Under the pieces are notes generated by a model. That model saw only the letters and a list, made by a program, of their open reading frames with translations. It was not told where the DNA came from and searched no databases. The position numbers and the translations under genes were made by a program. From NCBI GenBank assembly GCA_028281285.1, contig JANQKF010000008.1:155505-219504 (forward strand): a stretch of 64,000 bases of DNA, written 5' to 3'. This document shows, piece by piece, positions 56,209 through 64,000 of the stretch. The stretch is from Cyclobacteriaceae bacterium (GTDB lineage: Bacteria > Bacteroidota > Bacteroidia > Cytophagales > Cyclobacteriaceae). The number at the start of each line of letters is the position of its first letter. Within the stretch, counting starts at the first letter, position 1.

Positions 56209-57421
56209 TGTTGACCCTGCAAGATAAAAAAGTCAGGTCATCAGTAAACTCGTTTGCTGCTCGGAATTGGTTTAATACTGTCAACAAATTATGATGTGTA
56301 GCCGAGAGTGTTTCATCTACATGACTTTCTAGAAACAGTTCCAACCTTTCTGAGCCAAACTCCTCTTCATTTTCATTGAAGGTTTCAGTGACTCCGTCAG
56401 TAAATAAGAACAGAGAAAACTGTTCAATATCATCAATTACACCCATGTTAAAGAATGGAAGTGGTTCGAAGGCCCCCAACACGGTGGTTCCTTCTTCAAG
56501 TCGTTGGACTTTATTATTACCGTTGAGCAATATGGGTGGGTTATGGCCAGCGTTAACATAACGTAGTTGCTTGGTTCGAAAATCGTAGACAGCCATGAAA
56601 AAGGTGATAAAATTCTCCCCATTTGCATTTTGCACCAACTGATAGTTGAGTTCTTTGATTCCATCTTCGGGTGAAGGTGTATTGCGGGACAAAGTTCTTA
56701 CTGCCGCCTGAAAGTTGGACATTAGAAGAGCAGCAGGAACACCCTTGCCTGAAACATCTGCTATGCAAACAAGAAACTGGTTTCCATCCTCTAAAGGTAT
56801 GTAGTCATAATAATCTCCACCAACCGTCTGACAAGGTTGATAAAACGCTTTTACTTCAACCAAATCCGTATCAGGGAGGTCTTTAGGAAACAGATAGTTT
56901 TGAACATTGCTTGCAATCTCCATATCTCTGAGATATGCTTGCTGTTCAAGTTGCCTTCTCGCCAATCGTTTATTTTCGATTGCCACAAGCATAATATTAC
57001 TCAAAGCCTGTATAAATGTAGTATCTGCCGAATCATCTACTTCTGAGGCTTCATGAACAAACACAAACGCCAGTAATCTCTCCTTGTGAAGAACCGGAAT
57101 CACTATTTCAAATTCTGAAAATGGTGAATCACTAAGCTTAATATCGCGCAATCTTGAAATTTCCTTCACCTTCATTAACTCTGAAGCCATCGGAATTCCA
57201 TCATACTTTTGCTTTGTTCCAAATTCGACTTTACACTCCCATCCCTCCTCCTGTACAAATAATGCCATTTTCCCGATTTGAAGATTGGCACGAAGCGTAA
57301 ACTCATAAATTTTATAGAGGTCGTTCTCAGGCAAGTTATTGTTGATCGCCTGTGTGATCTCAAGGAGGGCATTGAGTTCCAACTCTTTTTTATAAAACTT
57401 CTTTCGTGTTTCTACAGGCAT
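56195..57421 (-). CDS. SpoIIE/PP2C-type phosphatase with N-terminal GAF-like domain
   Basis: GGDYYDYIPLEDGNQFLVCIADVSGKGVPAALLMSNFQAAVRTL...YVNAGHNPPILL...LFLFTDGVTE. Confidence 0.94.
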   Translation of the reverse strand: MPVETRKKFYKKELELNALLEITQAINNNLPENDLYKIYEFTLRANLQIGKMALFVQEEGWECKVEFGTKQKYDGIPMASELMKVKEISRLRDIKLSDSPFSEFEIVIPVLHKERLLAFVFVHEASEVDDSADTTFIQALSNIMLVAIENKRLARRQLEQQAYLRDMEIASNVQNYLFPKDLPDTDLVEVKAFYQPCQTVGGDYYDYIPLEDGNQFLVCIADVSGKGVPAALLMSNFQAAVRTLSRNTPSPEDGIKELNYQLVQNANGENFITFFMAVYDFRTKQLRYVNAGHNPPILLNGNNKVQRLEEGTTVLGAFEPLPFFNMGVIDDIEQFSLFLFTDGVTETFNENEEEFGSERLELFLESHVDETLSATHHNLLTVLNQFRAANEFTDDLTFLSCRVNNVSS

Positions 57422-57424
57422 TTC

Positions 57425-57679
57425 CTAACGTCCATTATGGGCCAATAGCCCCGCCTTTGTGGCAAGATAAAGGTAAGTATTAAAGTTGCTTTCAAAATCT
57501 ACTTCCTCCGGAACAAGTTCTTCATGCACACTTATAAAGCATTTTACCCAACCCTTCTCAATCAATTTACGAAGTACCCGCTTCAGGGAAGAATCACTCC
57601 AACTCAGCTCATTCTTTACATGAGTGAAAGAATGTACAAAGTAAAGTTCATCCAACACATCAAACTCTTCGTCACTCAT
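57425..57679 (-). CDS. Small winged-helix-like protein
   Basis: 84 aa; FTHVKNELSWSDSSLKRVLRKLIEKGWVKCF resembles wHTH helices; tight operon spacing. Confidence 0.55.
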   Translation of the reverse strand: MSDEEFDVLDELYFVHSFTHVKNELSWSDSSLKRVLRKLIEKGWVKCFISVHEELVPEEVDFESNFNTYLYLATKAGLLAHNGR

Positions 57680-57688
57680 ATTATTGCA

Positions 57689-58792
57689 TTAAACCTGGTA
57701 GCTCCTCCCTTTCCAATTGTACTTACCAAAATTAGCCACCACTCCGAAGAAGAGCGCATAAATAGGGTAAAAAATCTGGGAGGTGATAAACTCGATCAAT
57801 CTGAATCTTGCGCCAATCTTCTGACTCACTAATGCTAAAAACACAAATTCCGTGATCAATTTCGATCCAAACAAAATAAATAGATAATCAATAGCTATGC
57901 GTCCGGAAAACCCAGCATAGAGCGTAAGGAGAATCACGAGATTGAAAAGAAAAATCAAAAAAGCTGTAGCTATGGTCCAAGGTCTTGGGTGCACCTTCCA
58001 TTTACTCGCCCACCTTCTTCTTTGATGAATAAATTTCTTCCAGCTCCTCAGGGTATTAGTGCGAACTACTGCGTTTTTTTCCTGTAAAAAACGGATTGCA
58101 TTTGGGTATTTAGCCCGAATCTTCTTCATCAAAAGTTCATCATCGCCAGATGGTGTATTTGTAATTCCTTCAAAACCGCCTACTTCATCAAACACTTCTT
58201 TTCGATAAGCAAGGTTGGCTCCATTTGACATCGTTGGAATACCAAGGTTGATCATCGCACCGCCACTCCCTATCAATGACGAAAACTCAAGCTCCTGCCA
58301 ATTTTGAAAAAGTCCTCCTTTTGATTCGAGTACCACCGGAGCCGAGACCATTTTTATCTGTTCGGAATTAAAGGCAGCATTGATCCTTTCGAGCCATTTT
58401 GGTCCCATCCTGCAGTCCGCATCTGTGGTAACGATTATACCGTTCTTTGCTTGAACAATACCATTCGAAATGGCCTCTTTTTTGCCTAAACCCAACGAAT
58501 TGATAACCTTATGTTTAAGGTCAGTTTCTCTTAAGGCATTTTTAATGATCACCTCGGATTGATCCTCAGAATTGTCATCTACAAAAATGACCTCAAAGTC
58601 AGGATAAGATTGCTGTGATAGACAGGTAATCAGATCCTGAAGATTTTCTTCCTCATCTTTGAAAGGAACTACCACTGTTAATGTATGTAAATGCGATGAA
58701 CTCTTGACTTCCTTGTTAAACAACCAACCCAGAATCATCAATAGAACAAACAATAGATAAAAGCCCCAAATCACAAAAAGTACCAACTCCAT
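57689..58792 (-). CDS. Membrane glycosyltransferase family 2
   Basis: TVVVPFKDEEENLQDLITCL...IIVTTDADCRMG...FIHQRRRWASKW. Confidence 0.92.
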   Translation of the reverse strand: MELVLFVIWGFYLLFVLLMILGWLFNKEVKSSSHLHTLTVVVPFKDEEENLQDLITCLSQQSYPDFEVIFVDDNSEDQSEVIIKNALRETDLKHKVINSLGLGKKEAISNGIVQAKNGIIVTTDADCRMGPKWLERINAAFNSEQIKMVSAPVVLESKGGLFQNWQELEFSSLIGSGGAMINLGIPTMSNGANLAYRKEVFDEVGGFEGITNTPSGDDELLMKKIRAKYPNAIRFLQEKNAVVRTNTLRSWKKFIHQRRRWASKWKVHPRPWTIATAFLIFLFNLVILLTLYAGFSGRIAIDYLFILFGSKLITEFVFLALVSQKIGARFRLIEFITSQIFYPIYALFFGVVANFGKYNWKGRSYQV

Positions 58793-58858
58793 GGTGTAAT
58801 AAAGATTAATCTCATCAGATTACCAAGTCAGGTAAAATGTGAAATTGTATATTGCAAA

Positions 58859-59416
58859 ATGCCCAAACAAACTGCAAAAGATGAGATTATTTTAGGGATA
58901 GATCCCGGGACCAGCATTATGGGCTATGGGTTGGTTCATGTTCATGGAAAAGACCTTATTCTGCTGCAATACGGTGTTATCCACTTAAGAAAATATGAAG
59001 GGCACGAGCTAAAACTCAAAAAAATATTCGAGCGTGTCACTTCATTAATTGAAGACTATAAGCCAGATGCAGTGGCCCTTGAAGCGCCATTCTATGGAAA
59101 GAACATTCAATCTATGCTTAAGCTTGGGAGAGCACAAGGTGTGGCTATGTCTGCTGCCCTGGCTCGTGAAATCCCGATAACTGAATATGCCCCTAAGAAA
59201 GTAAAGCAGTCGGTAACCGGAAATGGGAATGCCTCTAAAGAACAAGTAGCGGCCATGTTGCAAACCCTGTTGAAATTCGATGAAATTCCAAAACTACTTG
59301 ATGCCACAGATGCGCTGGCCGTAGCAGTTTGTCATCATTTCCAAAAAGGATCTCAGCAGAGCGGACATAGGAGTTGGAAGTCATTTGTGACTGACAATCC
59401 GGGTCGGGTGAAATGA
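58859..59416 (+). CDS. ruvC: Holliday junction endonuclease RuvC
   Basis: EIILGIDPGTSIMGYGLVHV...ALEAPFYGKNIQSMLKLGRAQGVAMSAAL...TDALAVAVCHHF. Confidence 0.97.
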   Translation: MPKQTAKDEIILGIDPGTSIMGYGLVHVHGKDLILLQYGVIHLRKYEGHELKLKKIFERVTSLIEDYKPDAVALEAPFYGKNIQSMLKLGRAQGVAMSAALAREIPITEYAPKKVKQSVTGNGNASKEQVAAMLQTLLKFDEIPKLLDATDALAVAVCHHFQKGSQQSGHRSWKSFVTDNPGRVK

Positions 59417-59432
59417 TCTGATAGGGTACCGC

Positions 59433-59879
59433 TCACTTTTTTAGGCCATCAACCACCATTGAAGCTTTCAACTTTAGCTTGTCAAAAGCAGAAAGGTTCG
59501 ACAGCAACTCTGACATCTTTTCTTTTACCTTCTCAATCGCCTTATTCGGCCTTATCATCACCTTGAATTCGTAAATTTTACCTTCATCATTCCATTTGAT
59601 GATATCCACGCCATTAATCATGATCCCTTCTATCTCGCAAGTGAATTCAAGCATAGAATCAGAGTCGGAATGAATTTCACGAACATAGGTAAAGGACTCA
59701 TTCCCATCCGAAAAGAACATTTTATAGGCATTCTTTAAATACATGGACGTAAGCCTGCGACCTTCCTGAGGTTTGAAAACAAGTGGTGAGTAAAACACCG
59801 CATGTTTGTCCAACAGATGCTCTAACCCATCGAGATTTCGACTTTCAAATAAATCATGCCAGGCTTTGATATTGTTCAT
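59433..59879 (-). CDS. NTF2-like / SnoaL-type domain protein
   Basis: WHDLFESRNLDGLEHLLDKHAVFYSPLVFKP...MINGVDIIKWNDEGKIYEFKVMIRP. Confidence 0.75.
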   Translation of the reverse strand: MNNIKAWHDLFESRNLDGLEHLLDKHAVFYSPLVFKPQEGRRLTSMYLKNAYKMFFSDGNESFTYVREIHSDSDSMLEFTCEIEGIMINGVDIIKWNDEGKIYEFKVMIRPNKAIEKVKEKMSELLSNLSAFDKLKLKASMVVDGLKK

Positions 59880-59953
59880 CGCTCAAAAGTCATCAGTATA
59901 ATGAACAAAAGATACTAAATCAAAGTGATGTGTCAGCAAAGCCTACAAGCAGA

Positions 59954-60346
59954 CTAAAAGTACTTCGAAATTTTATGAGCAATTTCCTGGAATCTTTCGG
60001 GGCTTAACTGAAGCTTTGGCCGGCTAAAATCAATATCATGCATCCCATGAAGTGGAATGAGATGAATATGTGCATGAGGAACTTCAAGCCCAACTACAGC
60101 CACACCTACCCTTAAACAAGGAATGGACTTTTCAATAGCCTTAGCCACTTTATGGGTAAAGGATTGTAAGGACAAGTAGGTGGTCTTGTCAAGATCAAAG
60201 AGTTTGTCTACCTCCTGTTTTGGAATCACCAGTGTATGACCTTCATTTAGGGGGTTGATATCAAGAAACGCCAGGTTATTGTCATCCTCAGCGACTATAT
60301 AACCTGGAATTTCTCTGTTTATAATTCGTGTAAAAATGCTAGGCAT
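59954..60346 (-). CDS. HIT family protein
   Basis: IFTRIINREIPGYIVAEDDNNLAFLDINPLNEGHTLVIPKQEV...HAHIHLIPL. Confidence 0.95.
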   Translation of the reverse strand: MPSIFTRIINREIPGYIVAEDDNNLAFLDINPLNEGHTLVIPKQEVDKLFDLDKTTYLSLQSFTHKVAKAIEKSIPCLRVGVAVVGLEVPHAHIHLIPLHGMHDIDFSRPKLQLSPERFQEIAHKISKYF

Positions 60347-60347
60347 C

Positions 60348-60824
60348 TTACTCTAATGTAATGTCAAGTACTTCAAATTCCAGGATACCCGCTGGTGCTT
60401 TCACCTCCGCAATGTCACCAATCTTTTTGTTCAACAGTCCTTTGCCTATTGGAGATTCATAAGAAATTTTACCTGCCTTTAGATCGGCCTCGTTCTCTGC
60501 TACAAGCGTGTATTTCACTTCCATACCATTCTTTACATTCTTGATCTTCACAGTCGAAAGAATAGAAACCTTCGAAAGGTCAACATTCTCTTCCTTCATG
60601 ATCCTGGCATTTCCAACAATCCCTTCCAGCTCGGCAATTCTCATTTCCATAAGACCCTGTGCATCCTTGGCTGCATCGTATTCTGCATTTTCACTTAAAT
60701 CTCCTTTATCACGGGCTTCAGCGATCTGTTTCGCCATGTCGGCCCTACCTCGGGTTTTAAGGTCTTGAAGTTCGTCTTTGAGTTTCTGCAACCCTTCTTC
60801 CGTATAGTATGATACTCCTGCCAT
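60348..60824 (-). CDS. greA: Transcription elongation factor GreA
   Basis: YYTEEGLQKLKDELQDLKTRGRADMAKQIAEARDKGDLSENAEYDAAKDAQGLMEMRI. Confidence 0.97.
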   Translation of the reverse strand: MAGVSYYTEEGLQKLKDELQDLKTRGRADMAKQIAEARDKGDLSENAEYDAAKDAQGLMEMRIAELEGIVGNARIMKEENVDLSKVSILSTVKIKNVKNGMEVKYTLVAENEADLKAGKISYESPIGKGLLNKKIGDIAEVKAPAGILEFEVLDITLE

Positions 60825-60902
60825 ATCTCAAATTATTTAGTCCTACGCTATAAAAAACAAAAGCTCGGCTTCTCTTGAAACCGCAGCTCCTCTTAAACAG
60901 AA

Positions 60903-60925
60903 AATCGCCTTTTTGGCGATTCAGT
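60903..60925 (-). terminator. Terminator-like hairpin downstream of 2-hydroxyacid dehydrogenase gene
   Basis: AATCGCC-TTTTT-GGCGATT. Confidence 0.55.
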
Positions 60926-60968
60926 TGTACAAAATTACAAAATTTCGACTTTCATCAAAAGCATAACG

Positions 60969-61916
60969 CTATCCAATACGATAGAGATTGGATATTTTCC
61001 CTACTAAAACCTCATTGATTCGCTTGTATGAAGCATAAGTCCAGCCACCCACATGCGGGGAAAGAATCACATTTTTACGCGAAAACAAGTCCTCAAAATC
61101 GTCTTTCTGGTCTTTAGTCAATGCATCAAATTTTTCTTTCTCCAACACGTCAAGTGCCGCTGCCTTGACTTTCCCTGAATCGAGAACATTGAGCAAATCT
61201 TTGACTGGTACGATTTCGCCCCTCGCTGTATTCAACAGGTAAATGTCTTTGGAAAAATTGTTGAAAAAATCTTCATTGATCCACCCTCTGGTTTCTTCGG
61301 TTAGAGGAACATGAAGACTTAGAATGTCTGTTTTGTCAAAGAGTTTCTCTAATGAAACTTCTTCAACTGTTTTGGTGCCAAAACCCTTTTTGTATCGGTC
61401 GTACACCACCACCCGACAATCAAATGCCCGTAGTCGCTGTACGAACGCCTGTCCCATATAGCCGAACCCAATTATACCCACCGTCTTATCACTTAACTCT
61501 ATCCCACGGTTTTCTTCACGGTGCCATATCCAGTTCCTGACTTCCTTGTCGGCCGTAACAATATTGTTAAGCAAAGAAAGAAGCAGGCCCATTGCGTGTT
61601 CGGCTAAAGCATCTCGATTTCCTTCCGGAGCATTGAGCATTTCAATGCCTTTAGACTCCACATATTCTACATCAATTTGATCCAGCCCTGCTCCTGCTCG
61701 GGCGATAAATTCGAGATTGGCAGCGGCATCAACTACCTCTTTGTCTACCAGAGTCTTGCTCCTGATGATCAGGCCATGATACGGGCCAATTTGCTCAATG
61801 ATCTCTTCACGAGTAATCCGAGGTCTATAACTTACAACTACCCCAAGGTCATCCAATAGCTTAAGGATGCTATCATGCATTTCGTCTACAATCAGGACTC
61901 CTTTTCTCATGGTCAT
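60969..61916 (-). CDS. D-2-hydroxyacid dehydrogenase (phosphoglycerate dehydrogenase-like)
   Basis: VGIIGFGYMGQAFVQRL, YLLNTARGEIV, LSPHVGGWTYASYKRI. Confidence 0.92.
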   Translation of the reverse strand: MTMRKGVLIVDEMHDSILKLLDDLGVVVSYRPRITREEIIEQIGPYHGLIIRSKTLVDKEVVDAAANLEFIARAGAGLDQIDVEYVESKGIEMLNAPEGNRDALAEHAMGLLLSLLNNIVTADKEVRNWIWHREENRGIELSDKTVGIIGFGYMGQAFVQRLRAFDCRVVVYDRYKKGFGTKTVEEVSLEKLFDKTDILSLHVPLTEETRGWINEDFFNNFSKDIYLLNTARGEIVPVKDLLNVLDSGKVKAAALDVLEKEKFDALTKDQKDDFEDLFSRKNVILSPHVGGWTYASYKRINEVLVGKISNLYRIG

Positions 61917-63274
61917 AGTAATAGATTGGCAACCGCCAGATAAACAATAATTCCTAGAATATCATTGGTGGTGGTGATAAAAGGCCCTGAGGCCAATGCC
62001 GGATTAATGCCAAATTTGTCTAATACCAAAGGTGTGGATGTTCCCATAAATGAGGCCAGTAAAACTACTCCCTGGAGTGCCACGGCTACGACCAGTCCAA
62101 GCTGACTACTCCCATTCACAACGTATACCAGAAGAAAACTGAACGCACCAAGCACAACACCTGAAAGGATGGCTATCAGTATCATTTTCCCTAATCTTTT
62201 GAGAAAAGTATCTTCAAATACTGACTTATTAGCCAGACTCTGCACCACTAAGGTTGAAGATTGGATACCTACATTACCTCCCGTTGCCATCACGAGAGGA
62301 ATGAACATTGCTAATGCAGCATTATCTCTAATATCGTTTTCAAAATAACCGATAGCCCAGGCTCCCAGCATCCCGCCAACAAGACCGATCAGGAGCCAAG
62401 GCAGCCTTGCCTTCGAAATGGCCCAAATACTATCATCCTCCTCAACATCCGAAGAAATACCAGCCATTAATTGCATGTCCTCCTCCGCCTGCTCGGTGAT
62501 TACATCGACAACATCATCAATAGTAATGCGCCCAACAAGTTTACCCTGAAGGTTTACCACAGGAACCGCGTCCAAATCATACTTCTGCATGATATCAGCC
62601 ACCTCCTCTTCATCCAAATAGGTTTCTACGGATATGATATCCTCATCAAAAATGTCTTGAATACGCGTATGATCGCTTGAAAGAATAATCTTCTTTACTG
62701 ATACCTTTCCTTGAAGATTGTTGTGGTCATCAACAACATATATTGAATAAATCTTTTCGACATTCTCACGCTGCCTGCGTATTTCTTCAATGGTCTGAAC
62801 CACCGTCCAATTGATATTGGCCACGATCATCTCCTTGGCCATCAGACCTCCGGCACAGTCATCATCATATCGCATAAGCTCCATGACATGTGCCGCGGTC
62901 TCCGGATCATTGATATGTGAAATTACCTGCTCCCTTTTCTTAACCGGTAACTGGTTGATTACATCGGCAGCATCATCGGATTCCATTTCAATGATATAAC
63001 CGGCCAATTCTTTAGGTTCAAATTTTTCGAGGAACTTGTTTCGAGTATCATCTTCTAAATCCTCGAGAATGTCAGCGCCTAATTCATCATTGAGAATATC
63101 GATAACAAATTTGGCTGTATCAGAGTCTACTTCGTCCAACAGAGCCGAAATATCCGCTGAATTCACCCCTTCCATTGTATCACGAACGAATGCAACATCT
63201 CCTGTCTCAAAAGCAAGCTGTAGTGCTTCGAGATACTCTTTGGAGAGCTCAAATATCATTCTTTCTTCTGCCAC
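61913..63274 (-). CDS. mgtE: Magnesium transporter MgtE
   Basis: MgtE_N plus CBS pair (LDEEEVADIMQKYDLDAVPVVNLQGKLVGRITIDDVVDVI) plus TM domain (MATGGNVGIQSSTLVVQSLA). Confidence 0.96.
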   Translation of the reverse strand: MAEERMIFELSKEYLEALQLAFETGDVAFVRDTMEGVNSADISALLDEVDSDTAKFVIDILNDELGADILEDLEDDTRNKFLEKFEPKELAGYIIEMESDDAADVINQLPVKKREQVISHINDPETAAHVMELMRYDDDCAGGLMAKEMIVANINWTVVQTIEEIRRQRENVEKIYSIYVVDDHNNLQGKVSVKKIILSSDHTRIQDIFDEDIISVETYLDEEEVADIMQKYDLDAVPVVNLQGKLVGRITIDDVVDVITEQAEEDMQLMAGISSDVEEDDSIWAISKARLPWLLIGLVGGMLGAWAIGYFENDIRDNAALAMFIPLVMATGGNVGIQSSTLVVQSLANKSVFEDTFLKRLGKMILIAILSGVVLGAFSFLLVYVVNGSSQLGLVVAVALQGVVLLASFMGTSTPLVLDKFGINPALASGPFITTTNDILGIIVYLAVANLLL

Positions 63275-63999
63275 AAGGAGATTTGATTAGTAAGGTCAAC
63301 AAACTCATTTACAGATAATTGCTCTGCCCTTAAATCCAAAACTTTGAGGTCTCTTATCTGCTCGGGCAAATTTATCGGTTTTAATGCATTACGCAACGTT
63401 TTCCTTCTCATTTGAAAAGACTGTTTCACTACACGGAAAAAAAGGCGCTCGTCACAGTCCAATTCCTTGACCTCATTCCTCTTTAATCTTATCACTGCAG
63501 AATTCACCTTGGGAGGTGGGTTAAACACTCCAGGTTTGACGGTAAACAAATATTCAAGCTTATAATAGGCTTGTAGCAAAACGCTCAATATTCCATAAGT
63601 TTTGCTTCCCGGCCCAGCGACCAGTCGATCCGCCACCTCTTTCTGGATCATACAGACTACTTCAGGTATTTGATTTCTTTTCTCCAGAATCTTAAAGAAT
63701 ATTTGACTCGATATGTTGTATGGAAAGTTGCCGATTACACCATAAGTAGAGCCAGACAGTGCCTCGATTTTTTCCTTCAAAAAATCACCATGAGTAGTCC
63801 TTTCTCTGAGTTCTGCAAACTTCTCATTCAAGTATTCAATTGATTCACCATCAACGTCAATCAAAAAGATTCGATAGGGTGTTTGAACAATAAATTGAGT
63901 AAGCACCCCGGTTCCCGGTCCTATCTCAAGCAGATCGTTGTATTCCCGATGCCCGGTTAAGGAATCAGCAATCCGTCTGGCAACATTTAAATCTGTCAA
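63256..63999 (-). CDS. rsmA: 16S rRNA dimethyladenosine transferase (5' end truncated by window edge)
   Basis: LLEIGPGTGVLTQFI...VIGNFPYNISSQIFFKIL...FQMRRKTLRNAL; listed start at the edge is artificial. Confidence 0.95.
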   Translation of the reverse strand: MTDLNVARRIADSLTGHREYNDLLEIGPGTGVLTQFIVQTPYRIFLIDVDGESIEYLNEKFAELRERTTHGDFLKEKIEALSGSTYGVIGNFPYNISSQIFFKILEKRNQIPEVVCMIQKEVADRLVAGPGSKTYGILSVLLQAYYKLEYLFTVKPGVFNPPPKVNSAVIRLKRNEVKELDCDERLFFRVVKQSFQMRRKTLRNALKPINLPEQIRDLKVLDLRAEQLSVNEFVDLTNQISLWQKKE

Positions 64000-64000
64000 A

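Noticed and set aside
1-64000. CRISPR arrays, prophage, integrase/transposase genes
   Set aside because: No regularly spaced direct repeats, Cas, phage structural or transposase-like ORFs were seen on either strand.

Overview
The window is a Bacteroidota (Cytophagales-like) chromosomal segment, mostly housekeeping genes in compact operons. I saw no prophage, CRISPR array, transposase or complete defence system. The dominant locus is a ~17 kb minus-strand respiratory cluster (about 20.6 kb down to 3.6 kb). It encodes Alternative Complex III (ActA-F), an aa3/caa3-type cytochrome c oxidase, heme O/A synthases, a SCO-like protein lacking the Cu-binding CxxxC motif, DUF420 and DUF983. Other content: a very large NtrY-like histidine kinase truncated by the left edge; rpsA; tRNA-Cys with a neighbouring degenerate tRNA-Cys copy; smpB and tsaD; tamB; a photolyase; an FtsX-type permease; RNase P RNA; a Fis-less NtrC-like regulator; a fused TPP-dependent E1; ald; an AlkB-like oxygenase; amn; a TolQ/ExbB-ExbD cluster with a duplicated ExbD; tRNA-Ser; an ansA/tatD/glycosyltransferase/deacetylase/PP2C operon; ruvC, greA, mgtE and rsmA (truncated at the right edge). 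The least explained signals are: (1) a tRNA-Cys pseudogene with the palindrome TCCCGAT-N4-ATCGGGA in its D-arm, the same palindrome also sitting inside the RNase P RNA; (2) a terminator-like, mutually exclusive hairpin pair in the rpsA leader; (3) the SCO-like protein without copper ligands and an ActA with an extra fused heme domain; (4) a bEBP with GAFTSA instead of GAFTGA and no HTH; (5) a frame-disrupted orphan region at 34.2-34.65 kb. All family calls are from reading sequence motifs, with no database search.
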